A stretch of DNA of 14,802 nt from Hungateiclostridiaceae bacterium UBA3934 (GCA_002385815.1 DGEE01000067.1:29846-44647); one strand, 5' to 3'. Positions 6,867 to 14,295 are shown, counted from the first letter of the stretch. The notes: generated by a model not told the origin, from the letters alone. Numbers and translations: made by a program.

Positions 6867-7313
6867 TCAGTGCAGATTATCCTTCATGATCCCCAGCATC
6901 GTCACCAGATGCTCCCGGTCTTTTGACAGGATCTTGCCAATAAGTTCTGCACTTTCAGGATCAAGATCTCCCTTAATTATTTCTTCGGCCATTTTTACAC
7001 CTTTGTCCTCGCCGAAAAAAGCTCTTTTGAGAATTTCATCCGAATCCTTGCCTTTGGTCTCAAATTCCAGCTTGATTTGTGAAAACATACCCGGTAAACC
7101 AGTCCCCTTGTCCGGAACTGAACCAAGACTGCGGATCCTTCTGCTCAATAACTCCGCATGCTCTTTATGATCTTCTCTGAACCGCTCGAATTGCTGCCTG
7201 ATCCTTTCATCGTCAGTATTGTAAATAAACATATCGTATGACTCGACCGCCATCAGTTCACCCTTGAGCACAGTGTTGAGTTCATTTATCACTGTGTCCT
7301 TATCCACAGACAT
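6867..7313 (-). CDS. Ferritin-like four-helix protein (DUF2383-like)
   Basis: Protein of 148 residues, mostly helical, with the Glu/His pattern of the ferritin-like superfamily: KGELMAVESYD (E19, E24), EDHKEHAELL (E51, H52), GEDKGVKMAEE, and DREHLVTML (E134, H135). Paired ExxH-type helices suggest a di-iron or other metal site. The closest match I recognise by eye is the DUF2383 group, some of whose members are linked to sporulation, but assignment is by pattern only. Start choice is uncertain: ATG 7313 has GAGG only 2 bases before it, GTG 7307 has that GAGG at a better 8 bases, and ATG 7361 follows the previous stop by 2 bases but lacks a ribosome site. It is the second gene after the P-loop protein and is probably translated from the same transcript. 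Confidence 0.7.
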   Translation of the reverse strand: MSVDKDTVINELNTVLKGELMAVESYDMFIYNTDDERIRQQFERFREDHKEHAELLSRRIRSLGSVPDKGTGLPGMFSQIKLEFETKGKDSDEILKRAFFGEDKGVKMAEEIIKGDLDPESAELIGKILSKDREHLVTMLGIMKDNLH

Positions 7314-7363
7314 CACCTCGGTTGATGAAATGATAAAGATATCACTCCATAGTGTGCCCATGT

Positions 7364-7774
7364 CTACTCGATATATTGCTTAAGAAAATCAGGCGTTTTA
7401 TCCGCCGGTCCGTTGAGAGTAATGAAAAACAGAGTATCGTTCTTCTCTGCAAGCGCCTTCAGCTTTTCGAAAAATGTTTCGTACTCCTCGATACTTTCTC
7501 TGGTGATGAAATTGATCCTGTCTATGAAAATCCCTTCTATATCGTAATTCTGCGAAAGGATGCCGCATATGAATCCGAAAAAGCTTTCGTGATCAAGCGG
7601 CGGATATTCTGATACATTCACGAACCTGATCTTGTGCGAAAGGTCGTACATGAGTTTCGTGCTGTCATCAATGAACACCACCGTACCTTTCGCCTGCTGT
7701 GCCATTTTGTTGGCTGAATCGACAAGCAATCTCGTTTTGCCGGTCCCCTTCGGGCCGTATATTACCTTTATCAT
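7364..7774 (-). CDS. Small P-loop NTPase, unknown role
   Basis: Soluble protein of 136 residues with one nucleotide-binding domain. Walker A is GPKGTGKT (7-14), directly after the first strand, and the Walker B strand is EGIFIDR (80-86) with D85. A sensor-like strand ending in Asn (FFITLN, 116-121) is consistent with an AAA/RecA-type core. It is much shorter than typical AAA proteins, with no lid domain and no arginine finger that I can see, so it may be a minimal ATPase or need a partner. The ATG at 7774 has AAGGAAGG about 9 bases upstream. It lies just downstream of the terminator of the SSB gene and 2 bases upstream of the longest frame of the ferritin-like gene. Function is not recognised. 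Confidence 0.72.
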   Translation of the reverse strand: MIKVIYGPKGTGKTRLLVDSANKMAQQAKGTVVFIDDSTKLMYDLSHKIRFVNVSEYPPLDHESFFGFICGILSQNYDIEGIFIDRINFITRESIEEYETFFEKLKALAEKNDTLFFITLNGPADKTPDFLKQYIE

Positions 7775-7800
7775 GTCGCACGCCTTCCTTTGTTTTGAAT

Positions 7801-7828
7801 GTAAATAAAAAGCCGGATTTTCACCGGC
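7801..7828 (-). terminator. Rho-independent terminator after the SSB gene
   Basis: On the minus strand, GCCGG (7824-7828) pairs with CCGGC (7812-7816) across a 7-base loop and is followed by TTTTTATTT. It begins 8 bases after the SSB stop codon. The P-loop gene starts 26 bases further on with no clear promoter in between, so it may depend on read-through. Confidence 0.75.
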
Positions 7829-7836
7829 CCATTTGT

Positions 7837-8511
7837 CTATGTGTTTGGGCTGTTATCGTCATCGGAGCTTTCATTCTCCCCATCCCGCTCTACTACTTCC
7901 ATTTTGGAAATCGATACTTCATATGCCACTTTTGTCACTACTTCGCCGGAATCGTATTTCTTCTGATATTCTCTGCTCTGTATCCTTCCCCAGATCTTTA
8001 TGTTGTCTCCAACAGAAAGTTTTTCTGAAAACCTGGCATTCCTTCCCCATGCAATGCATGGTATGTAATCAGACTTGTTGTAAGGGCGGTTGACTGCCAG
8101 CAGTATATCCGTTATTTCTCTGCCGAATGGAGTTGTCCTGTAGATCGGTTTCTTGCAAATAAAGCCGTTAAGGAATATCTGATTGGGATTTTTCATCTTC
8201 TTCTCGTCATCAAGAAATGTGATCTCTCTTGCAAATACAGTCAACAGGAGTCTGTTTCCTTCACTGCTGTAACTATTATAAGAGCGGAACTGACCTTCCA
8301 CCTCGACGATCGTCCCTGGTGTGAGTTTTTCTTTGTTTGTAAGCCTTTCCGAAACGGTAACAGGTATAACATCACAACTTTCACTCAGTCTCGGCACCTC
8401 AAGCATGAAACTGTAAAACCCTTCACCGTATACGGCATGACTGAACTCGACATTGGACACAACTTTACCGGAAATAGTCGCCACATTGTTCTCTATTATA
8501 TTTCCGACCAT
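7837..8511 (-). CDS. Tandem OB-fold single-stranded DNA-binding protein
   Basis: Protein of 224 residues with two consecutive OB-fold-like domains. The first (about 8-101) has the five-strand pattern starting ATISGKVV and ending LLLTVFAREITFL. The second (about 111-207) is the clearer SSB match: LNGFICKKPIYRTTPFGRE, then DILLAVNRPY, DYIPCIAWGRNA, and VGDNIKIWGRIQSREY. The tail is short and acidic (ERDGENESSDDDNSPNT) but lacks the terminal DDxxPF tip with which housekeeping SSB recruits partners. It is therefore probably an accessory SSB, possibly using its two folds in place of a dimer. The ATG at 8511 is preferred, with GGGGG close by and AGGAG 11 bases upstream; a TTG at 8532 is the alternative. 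It is a single-gene unit ending in a terminator. Confidence 0.8.
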   Translation of the reverse strand: MVGNIIENNVATISGKVVSNVEFSHAVYGEGFYSFMLEVPRLSESCDVIPVTVSERLTNKEKLTPGTIVEVEGQFRSYNSYSSEGNRLLLTVFAREITFLDDEKKMKNPNQIFLNGFICKKPIYRTTPFGREITDILLAVNRPYNKSDYIPCIAWGRNARFSEKLSVGDNIKIWGRIQSREYQKKYDSGEVVTKVAYEVSISKMEVVERDGENESSDDDNSPNT

Positions 8512-8642
8512 CCGCCCCCACTCTCCTCTCAAGGTTCATCTGTATATCGCTGAATTTATCTAATGTATGTTTATTCGAGAATGGCATGTTTTAGAATTAA
8601 AATAAATAATCCATACATCAGCGTCCCACATATATAATTAAT

Positions 8643-8658
8643 GCTGAAAAATATCAGC
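8643..8658 (-). other. Small hairpin downstream of the Mur-like gene
   Basis: GCTGA (8643-8647) and TCAGC (8654-8658) enclose 6 bases, and two more TCAGC copies lie at 8618-8622 and 8662-8666, allowing alternative pairings. No run of T follows on either strand, so it is at best a weak terminator. The rest of the AT-rich 8512-8720 gap must hold the SSB promoter, but no convincing -35/-10 pair was found. Confidence 0.25.
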
Positions 8659-8720
8659 TGTTCAGCCTCCGTCGACTGCTATGTTATATTATATTACATA
8701 TTTTGCGTGTTGCAAATCCC

Positions 8721-9458
8721 TTAAATCAAATTATTGCTAATTTGCTTCACTTCTCTGTCCTTGTCCTCCGGGTTGGGATCGATGCCGTTGACGATGGCAA
8801 AAGCCGCCGCCGCCAGCAGATTATGGCAGTCAAATCCGCCTGTTTCCAGTCGTATCTTATATTCCTGCGGTTCCATTACTTTGCCGTCCCTTGTCGATAC
8901 AGACCTTTGCAGGCAGCATATGAAGCCCTCTTTATAGACTGTGTCACCGATACTTGACGCGGTAACACATGCTTTGGAATTGAATCCATATGTAATGAAC
9001 CTGTGTTTCATGCCTTCGAGAAGCTTTATCAGATCACTGTCATCCACATTCACTATGGCAATGCCTTTATCAGCCATTTTGGAAAAAACTTTTTTCAAAT
9101 TGTCTGAATATGCTCTTTTGTTGTTTTTGCATGAACCTGCCCTGTCGCATACCAGGATGTCGAACCTGATATCATCAGGCAGGAACTTGTCGATCTCAGG
9201 GGTATTCATCTTCAATATCAGTATGCCTATGTTGTTTTTCTCAAGCTCGCTGACATAGGCACTGATCCTTTCACTATTTATACCTGGCATGCCTGCCGGG
9301 TCGATGACGCTTACCTTCTTCCCCTTTGATGCAAGTATGGAACTGATAATGCCGGCAGTCTGCCATTTACCTTCACTGCCAAGGATACCCGCAATAAGCA
9401 TTTTTTCAACCCCATCGGACAGAATCGGGAACATTCCTAGGATATGCTGTTTCAGCAT
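8721..9458 (-). CDS. Short Mur-ligase-like protein without C-terminal domain
   Basis: Protein of 245 residues resembling only the central ATP-binding domain of Mur ligases. The P-loop region is GILGSEGKWQTA (24-35); a working Mur ligase has GTNGKTT/S here, so the Thr after Lys is replaced by Trp. VNVDD (137-140) and YGFNSKA (157-163) match the strand and nucleotide-recognition motifs of the family, and CHNLLAAAAFAIVNGID (211-227) matches its HNxxNxxAAxA..G signature. The chain ends soon after, where the C-terminal amino-acid-binding domain would start, and no N-terminal UDP-binding domain is present. It begins 2 bases after the deacetylase stop and is clearly in its operon. ATG 9401, with GGGG 8 bases before it, is a plausible alternative start that would remove 19 residues. 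Ligase activity is doubtful; a regulatory or binding role in peptidoglycan metabolism is an inference. Confidence 0.65.
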   Translation of the reverse strand: MLKQHILGMFPILSDGVEKMLIAGILGSEGKWQTAGIISSILASKGKKVSVIDPAGMPGINSERISAYVSELEKNNIGILILKMNTPEIDKFLPDDIRFDILVCDRAGSCKNNKRAYSDNLKKVFSKMADKGIAIVNVDDSDLIKLLEGMKHRFITYGFNSKACVTASSIGDTVYKEGFICCLQRSVSTRDGKVMEPQEYKIRLETGGFDCHNLLAAAAFAIVNGIDPNPEDKDREVKQISNNLI

Positions 9459-9460
9459 TT

Positions 9461-10228
9461 TTATGTGTTCTTTTTCTGCCGTCCCTCATGATCGATTATG
9501 TAATCCTCCCTCAGAATGAGCTGCGAAACTGGTACCAGTTTGTAGCCGCCGGATTGCAGTTCTTCTATTATTTCAGGCAGCAGCTTCGCTGTGTGCGGAG
9601 TATCATTATGGAACAATATTATTGACCCCTTCCTGACCTTGGACCGTATCCTCTGCTTGATTTCATCCCTGCTTATGCCGGGCTTCCAGTCCAGTGAATC
9701 AACATCCCACTGGATGGTGTAATAACCGAGTTTTCGCGCTTCCTGAAGAAGGGAGTTGTTGTAGTCACCATAAGGCGCTCTGAAAAGGTCGCATTTCCTG
9801 CCTGAAAGTTTCTCTATCACATCCCCGCATTTTTTTATCTCACTGCTCTGCATTTCCCTGTCCAGGCTTCCCATCCTGAAATGCGAATACGAATGGTTGG
9901 CAGTGTCATGCCCTTCCATGGCCATCGCCCTGACCATTTCAGGATTCTTTTCAGCCCATTGGCCTACCATGAAAAATGTAGCTTTCACATCTGCTTCTTT
10001 CAAAGTATCAAGGATCTGCGGTATATCATCAGCCCCCCAGGCACAGTCGAATGTCAATGCAGTCAGGTTCTCTTCTGTATCCACGGAATACACGGGGATC
10101 TCCCGTTTCGCTGCAAAGACCGCGGCCAGTTCTTCCCGGTATACCGGCAAAAATATGAGCAGACAGGCTGCTGCCAGTAAAAGCAGGCAGACAAGCAGCT
10201 TTCTGCCGTTGAAAACGTAAAGCTTCAT
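9461..10228 (-). CDS. PdaB-like polysaccharide deacetylase (NodB domain)
   Basis: Membrane-anchored or secreted enzyme of 255 residues that should remove N-acetyl groups from peptidoglycan or a related polymer outside the cell. A hydrophobic segment (10-28) anchors the N-terminus. NodB motifs run in order: TFDCAW (59-64) with catalytic D61 and Cys62 where many family members have the metal-binding Asp, HSYSH (112-116) with both metal histidines, FRAPYG (149-154), WDVDSLDW (174-181), and ILFHND (204-209). The Cys variant in motif 1 and the overall length fit the clostridial PdaB-like group; PdaB of Bacillus subtilis is needed for spore formation. ATG 10228 is chosen because GGAGG lies 9 bases upstream. 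That site sits directly beside a large inverted repeat (10243-10285) that may control this gene. It is the first gene of a two-gene operon with the Mur-like protein. Confidence 0.9.
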   Translation of the reverse strand: MKLYVFNGRKLLVCLLLLAAACLLIFLPVYREELAAVFAAKREIPVYSVDTEENLTALTFDCAWGADDIPQILDTLKEADVKATFFMVGQWAEKNPEMVRAMAMEGHDTANHSYSHFRMGSLDREMQSSEIKKCGDVIEKLSGRKCDLFRAPYGDYNNSLLQEARKLGYYTIQWDVDSLDWKPGISRDEIKQRIRSKVRKGSIILFHNDTPHTAKLLPEIIEELQSGGYKLVPVSQLILREDYIIDHEGRQKKNT

Positions 10229-10242
10229 TGCATACTTCCTCC

Positions 10243-10285
10243 GCAAAGACAGGTAATATTCCTTAATATATTATTTTGTCTTTGC
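10243..10285 (-). repeat. Interrupted palindrome next to the deacetylase ribosome binding site
   Basis: A perfect 9-base inverted repeat (gcaaagaca at 10243-10251, tgtctttgc at 10277-10285) encloses a second perfect 6-base pair (taatat 10254-10259, atatta 10268-10273) and an 8-base apical loop. Stem GCs lie at the outer ends. As RNA it would form a 15-base-pair hairpin ending exactly where GGAGG (10238-10242) begins; as DNA it could be an operator. No T-run follows, so it is not a terminator. Confidence 0.65.
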
Positions 10286-10299
10286 CGGGCTTATGCCGA

Positions 10300-10370
10300 A
10301 AAAACAAGGGAGCGGCTGCCACCGTCTGCCTGGCGTTTGAAAGCCAGAGCTCACAGGCAATCGCTCCCCT
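10300..10370 (-). terminator. Large branched terminator after htrA
   Basis: GGGAGCG (10308-10314) pairs with CGCTCCC (10362-10368), and the interior holds a second stem: CTGGC (10330-10334) with GCCAG (10343-10347), extendable by TGCCTG/CAGGCA. On the minus strand it is followed by TTGTTTTTT, which marks it as the terminator of the htrA gene ending at 10407. It is longer and more branched than usual. Confidence 0.7.
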
Positions 10371-10406
10371 TTCACATGATGGAGGGTCTGTCTGTATTCT
10401 GACCGC

Positions 10407-11921
10407 TCAATCGATTTTTTTCTCTTCCCCTAGTATCACCTTCAAAGACAGTATCTCGCCGTCCCTGTATACTTCAACTATTACCTCATCACCAGGCTTG
10501 TGCAGGTTTTTCTGGTCCTCCAGCTCCTTAAAAGTCGTTGTCTCCTTGCCATCAAATTTTACGATGATATCGCCGATATGGATACCAGCCTTATATGCTG
10601 CTGTCAGCGGCTGCACATCGTATACCAGCAGTCCGACAGGCACCTTCAGCCTCTCAGCGTCCTCTTTTGTGAAGCTGTTGTCGATCACGACACCAAGATA
10701 AGGTCTGTCTTTCACATATCTGTAGTTGATCAGGCTCTCGGCGATCTCATTGGCTTCGTTTATCGGTATCGCGAAGCCGAGTCCTTCCACATCGGTGGCC
10801 GAGATCTTTATAGTATTGATCCCTATGACCTGCCCCTGTGAATTGACAAGAGCTCCACCGCTGTTGCCCGGATTGATGGCAGCATCCGTCTGTATAAGCT
10901 TGAACTCCTGTCCGTTATCCATGACGATTGTCCTGTTTATGCCGCTTATTACTCCGGCAGTTACCGATCCCATGTAGTTCATGCCGCCGGGATTGCCTAT
11001 CGCTACAGCCAGCTGTCCGGTTCTGACCTTATCTGAGTCTCCCATTTCTGCTGCCGGCAGACCTGTTGCATCAATTTTCAATACTGCTATGTCCGTCTTC
11101 TCGTCTCTGCCTATTATTTCTGCTTTATAGGCCTTATCCCTGTTGTTCGGCAGAATGACTTCTATTTTGGCACCGTCTATCAGCCTGTTGGACATCTGAC
11201 TTGCCATAGCTGCTTCGATAACATGGTTGTTCGTAAGGATATAACCGTCATCCCTGATTATTATGCCTGAACCATAGCCGATCCCGCTGCGTCCGATATC
11301 AAAAAAGAAATTGAAATTGCTCCTGGTCGGAACAGTGATCTGGATACCTACTATCGATGGTCCTACTTTTTCAGCTATAGCCTCGACAGGCGACGTGGTC
11401 TCGGCTATCTCGATCTTCTTGATTATCCCGGTATCAGTGTTTGACACACCTGCTGTCCTCACAGGCAGACCCAGCATTTCAACCGCTTTTGTACTGAGCA
11501 TCGGAGCAATATACACAACTGCTGCGAACATGATGGCCGCTCCAAGCAATGAACTCAATACCGATACGAGGATCAGGTGGCCTGCTCCTATCCTTTTTTG
11601 TCTGGTCTTTTTAATGCTTTCTGAATAGTATGGCGGCCTGACCCCGTCACCAGCGGCCATTCCTGTAGCCTGCCCGCCAAATGACTCCGGTCCCTGGCCG
11701 GGATTCCCGGTTATTTTATAATCTTCTCCGGCAGAAGCAGATCCGTTAGCAGCATCACTCACCACGCCTGCTTCAGGGCTGCTGTCGTGTACTGAGCTGC
11801 CGGCAGCGTCCGCTTCAACTCCATCTGCCTGATGAACCGTATTGACAGCGCCGTCATCCGGATTATTTTTCGCTTCATCGATATTATTGAATTGATCGTT
11901 ATCATTTCTGAACTCATCCAT
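10407..11921 (-). CDS. htrA: HtrA/DegP-type membrane-anchored serine protease with PDZ domain
   Basis: Protein of 504 residues that degrades or refolds damaged proteins on the outer side of the membrane. A hydrophilic N-terminal region (1-114), rich in Asp, Asn, Gly and Ala, precedes one membrane span (115-139). The trypsin-like domain (about 178-400) carries the complete triad: H233 in TNNHVIEA, D277 in KTDIAVLKID, S354 in NPGNSGGAL. One PDZ domain follows (about 405-498), with the carboxylate loop YLGVVI and HIGDIIVKFDG. The ATG at 11921 has a perfect AGGAGGT 7 bases upstream. It lies 100 bases after a histidine kinase gene on the same strand. The order regulator, kinase, htrA suggests envelope-stress control, comparable to CssRS and HtrA in Bacillus; that link is inference. 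The acidic cytoplasmic tail is long for the family. Confidence 0.95.
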   Translation of the reverse strand: MDEFRNDNDQFNNIDEAKNNPDDGAVNTVHQADGVEADAAGSSVHDSSPEAGVVSDAANGSASAGEDYKITGNPGQGPESFGGQATGMAAGDGVRPPYYSESIKKTRQKRIGAGHLILVSVLSSLLGAAIMFAAVVYIAPMLSTKAVEMLGLPVRTAGVSNTDTGIIKKIEIAETTSPVEAIAEKVGPSIVGIQITVPTRSNFNFFFDIGRSGIGYGSGIIIRDDGYILTNNHVIEAAMASQMSNRLIDGAKIEVILPNNRDKAYKAEIIGRDEKTDIAVLKIDATGLPAAEMGDSDKVRTGQLAVAIGNPGGMNYMGSVTAGVISGINRTIVMDNGQEFKLIQTDAAINPGNSGGALVNSQGQVIGINTIKISATDVEGLGFAIPINEANEIAESLINYRYVKDRPYLGVVIDNSFTKEDAERLKVPVGLLVYDVQPLTAAYKAGIHIGDIIVKFDGKETTTFKELEDQKNLHKPGDEVIVEVYRDGEILSLKVILGEEKKID

Positions 11922-11990
11922 ATGCTAAACCTCCTAACAGTCGATCATCCGTTTCCCGGTACACCTGCTCAAGTATATTGTAATTCCGCT

Positions 11991-12019
11991 ATTTGAAGAA
12001 TCTATGAATAAATTGTTAA
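11991..12019 (-). promoter_or_regulatory. Possible promoter of htrA
   Basis: Minus-strand TTAACA (12014-12019) matches the -35 consensus at 5/6 and TCAAAT (11991-11996) the -10 at 4/6, with a 17-base spacer. It begins just past the kinase stop codon. A second -10-like TATACT lies about 18 bases further downstream with a weaker -35. I saw no clear 11-base direct repeat for the neighbouring regulator here. Confidence 0.4.
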
Positions 12020-12021
12020 CT

Positions 12022-13572
12022 TTACAGGTTTGTATCCCTCAATTTTTCCGACTTCTCAGCAGTATTGCCGACAGCCTTCGCGATAGTGAATGTAAACGCA
12101 GCACCTTCACCCAGCTTGCTCTCTGCACGGATGCTCTGCCCATGTTCATTTATCAGATTTCTGACTATGGCCAGCCCCAGTCCTGTACCGGTTTTATCCC
12201 TGCTTCTTGATTTGTCGGATTTGTAGAACCTGTCCCATATCATCTCCAGTTCACTTTTTTCGATCCCGATACCCGTGTCTTTGACCGTCACTTCTGCCGT
12301 GTCCCTTGAGCATCTTGTAATAATGCTTATTTTGCCACCTGCCGGAGTGAATTTGATAGCATTGTGCATCAGGTTATAAAGCACTCTTTCGATAGCATCC
12401 GGGTCACCGTTGACCATCAGATCCTCTTCTTCAAAATCCGCATCTACGGTCAGATTCTTTTCCAGCAGCAAAGTTTCAAGTTTAATCACACATTTTCTTA
12501 TAAGTTCGTTGATATCAAAATCAGTAAAACTGAGTTTCATTTCACCTGATTCCATCTTTGCCAGATCCAGCAGGTCATTGACAAGACGGTTGAGGCGATT
12601 CGTTTCTTCCCTGACTATTGCAAGGTAATGGTCATGTTTTTCAGCAGGTATTGTCCCGTCAAGGATCCCTTCGATGAATCCCCGTATTGAAGTCATAGGT
12701 GTGCGCAGTTCATGGGATACATTGGCAACAAAAGCCCGGCGCATATTCTCGATGTTTTCCAGAGCGGAAGCCATGTGGTTGAATGCTCTGGCCAACTCCC
12801 CTATTTCATCGCGGGACTTTATGCTGACTCTTTTTTCAAATTCACCATTCGATATTCTGGCTGCTGCATTTTTTATTTGCTTGAGAGGACGTGACAGCCT
12901 CAGTGAAAAAATGTATATCATCAGTACTGCAACAGCAATAGCAATGCCTCCTGATATGAGAAAATACTTGAGCACTTTTGCGCGGGCTGCACTCACTTCC
13001 TGGACCGGCGTATGCATATATACCACGATCATTGTGCTCCTTCCGCCGGCGATCTCATACCTGAATGAGCGTGCCACTGTCAGCCAGACATCGCCTAATT
13101 CGCTGAAATAGGGATCCTTGAAGAAGCCATTGAAATCTCCGACTTCCCTTATGGTGGTCTGAGATTGTATGAGCTTGGGGAAATTTCTGGGATCATCGAT
13201 TTTTATATAGCCGGTATCATCCGTGTATTTCGCAGCAACAGACGCCGGCATGTCCCAGTTCGAACGGTACAGATATCCGTCCTGGTTCACGATCCAGATA
13301 TAAGATGATGTGTATTTCCCGTAATTGATAAGTGTGTCCCTCAGAAGTATCTCCGCTGCTGCCAGACTGGCATAGTCATCCAGATCGATAATGCTCAGAT
13401 AATAATTGAAAACATTGTTTACCCAGGTGCCGGCTTCCTCAAGAGTAATTGCCTTTTCTTCCGTGACATAGTCATAAAGGAAAATATTCAGCATCACACC
13501 TGTGACTGCAAAAGCCACTGTTAAAATCAACAGGAATATGGCTATCAGCTTTCTGAAAATACTCTTGAACAT
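12022..13572 (-). CDS. Membrane sensor histidine kinase
   Basis: Protein of 516 residues and the partner of the response regulator upstream. Order of domains: membrane span 1 (8-31), an extracytoplasmic sensor region of about 170 residues containing IWIVNQDGYLYRSN (a Cache/PAS-like strand pattern), span 2 (202-224), a HAMP linker (225-277), a dimerisation helix with the phosphorylated H287 in FVANVSHELRTP, and a catalytic domain with N404 in NLMHNAIKF, DTGIGI (432-437) and GTGLGLA (462-468). All kinase motifs are intact, so it should be active. Its ATG overlaps the regulator stop by one base (TAATG) with GAGGT just upstream, so the two are translationally coupled. The htrA gene follows, which suggests it senses misfolded protein or envelope damage; the ligand itself cannot be told. 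Confidence 0.95.
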   Translation of the reverse strand: MFKSIFRKLIAIFLLILTVAFAVTGVMLNIFLYDYVTEEKAITLEEAGTWVNNVFNYYLSIIDLDDYASLAAAEILLRDTLINYGKYTSSYIWIVNQDGYLYRSNWDMPASVAAKYTDDTGYIKIDDPRNFPKLIQSQTTIREVGDFNGFFKDPYFSELGDVWLTVARSFRYEIAGGRSTMIVVYMHTPVQEVSAARAKVLKYFLISGGIAIAVAVLMIYIFSLRLSRPLKQIKNAAARISNGEFEKRVSIKSRDEIGELARAFNHMASALENIENMRRAFVANVSHELRTPMTSIRGFIEGILDGTIPAEKHDHYLAIVREETNRLNRLVNDLLDLAKMESGEMKLSFTDFDINELIRKCVIKLETLLLEKNLTVDADFEEEDLMVNGDPDAIERVLYNLMHNAIKFTPAGGKISIITRCSRDTAEVTVKDTGIGIEKSELEMIWDRFYKSDKSRSRDKTGTGLGLAIVRNLINEHGQSIRAESKLGEGAAFTFTIAKAVGNTAEKSEKLRDTNL

Positions 13573-14258
13573 TATCTGACCTCAAACTTGTAGCCTACGC
13601 CCCATACGGTTTTAAGCTGCCAAACCTGACCGGGCTGGTCTATCTTCTCCCTGAGTCTTTTGATGTGCACATCCACGGTCCTGCTGTCACCATAATAATC
13701 ATATCCCCATACGCGTTCCAGCAGCTGCTCTCTGGTGAACACCTTGTTGGGGTTGGACGCAAGGAAATACAGCAGTTCCAGTTCCTTTGGCGGAAGATCG
13801 ATCTCTTTGCCGTTCAGCTTGACGACATAAGTCGATTTGTTGATAACAAGATTCGGGAATACTACTTCCCGGTCATCAAAATCACTGCGTTCGTATCTCC
13901 TCAGCACTGCTTTTACTCTTGCCACCAGTTCTTTCGGTTCAAAAGGCTTGACGATGTAATCATCCGCACCCAGTTCCAGCCCCAGCACTTTATCAAAGGT
14001 TTCGCCTTTAGCTGTCAGCATTATTATCGGGATATTGCTGATTTTCCTTATTTCCCTGCAAACCTGCCATCCATCCATTCCCGGCAGCATAATATCAAGA
14101 ATCACAATACCCGGGGCGGAGTCAACAAAGGCCTCCAATCCGCTCTTTCCGTTATATACGGTCTGGACTTCACAGCCCTCTTTTTCAAGGTAAAGCCTGA
14201 TCAGTTCACAGATATTCACATCATCATCGACGACCAGTACTTTTGTCCTTCTTTCCAT
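13572..14258 (-). CDS. OmpR-family response regulator
   Basis: Transcription factor of 228 residues. The receiver domain has the acidic residues D11-D13, phospho-acceptor D55 in ILDIMLPGMDG, switch T82 in LTAK and K104 in VKPF. The winged-helix domain (about 130-226) shows the family pattern LPPKELELLYFLASNPNKVFTREQLLERVWG followed by RTVDVHIKRLREKI and VWGVGYKF, in that order and spacing. Start: ATG 14258 with GGTG 7-10 bases upstream; an ATG two codons earlier is possible, whereas a TTG at 14309 lies within the palindrome region and is rejected. The ribosome site is weak compared with its neighbours, so expression may be low or leader-dependent. The regulator is followed by its kinase and by htrA, its probable target. 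Confidence 0.95.
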   Translation of the reverse strand: MERRTKVLVVDDDVNICELIRLYLEKEGCEVQTVYNGKSGLEAFVDSAPGIVILDIMLPGMDGWQVCREIRKISNIPIIMLTAKGETFDKVLGLELGADDYIVKPFEPKELVARVKAVLRRYERSDFDDREVVFPNLVINKSTYVVKLNGKEIDLPPKELELLYFLASNPNKVFTREQLLERVWGYDYYGDSRTVDVHIKRLREKIDQPGQVWQLKTVWGVGYKFEVR

Positions 14259-14274
14259 AAACATCACCAAGCTT

Positions 14275-14283
14275 ATTCTATCA
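14275..14283 (-). promoter_or_regulatory. Possible extended -10 promoter of the regulator/kinase operon
   Basis: Minus-strand TGATAGAAT is an extended -10 (TG, A, TAGAAT). The -35 position at 17 bases spacing falls in the end of the adjacent palindrome (GGCACC) and has no consensus. Transcription would start near 14268, only about 10 bases before the ATG. Confidence 0.35.
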
Positions 14284-14295
14284 CAAAAAGCAAAA

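Noticed and set aside
8641..8720. AT-rich short inverted repeats near the Mur-like gene as an origin or attachment site
   Set aside because: The pairings are short, alternative to each other and not accompanied by DnaA boxes, an integrase gene or flanking direct repeats.
12674..13111. Plus-strand frame of 145 codons
   Set aside because: Antisense to the HAMP and dimerisation region of the histidine kinase, with no plausible ribosome binding site or domain.
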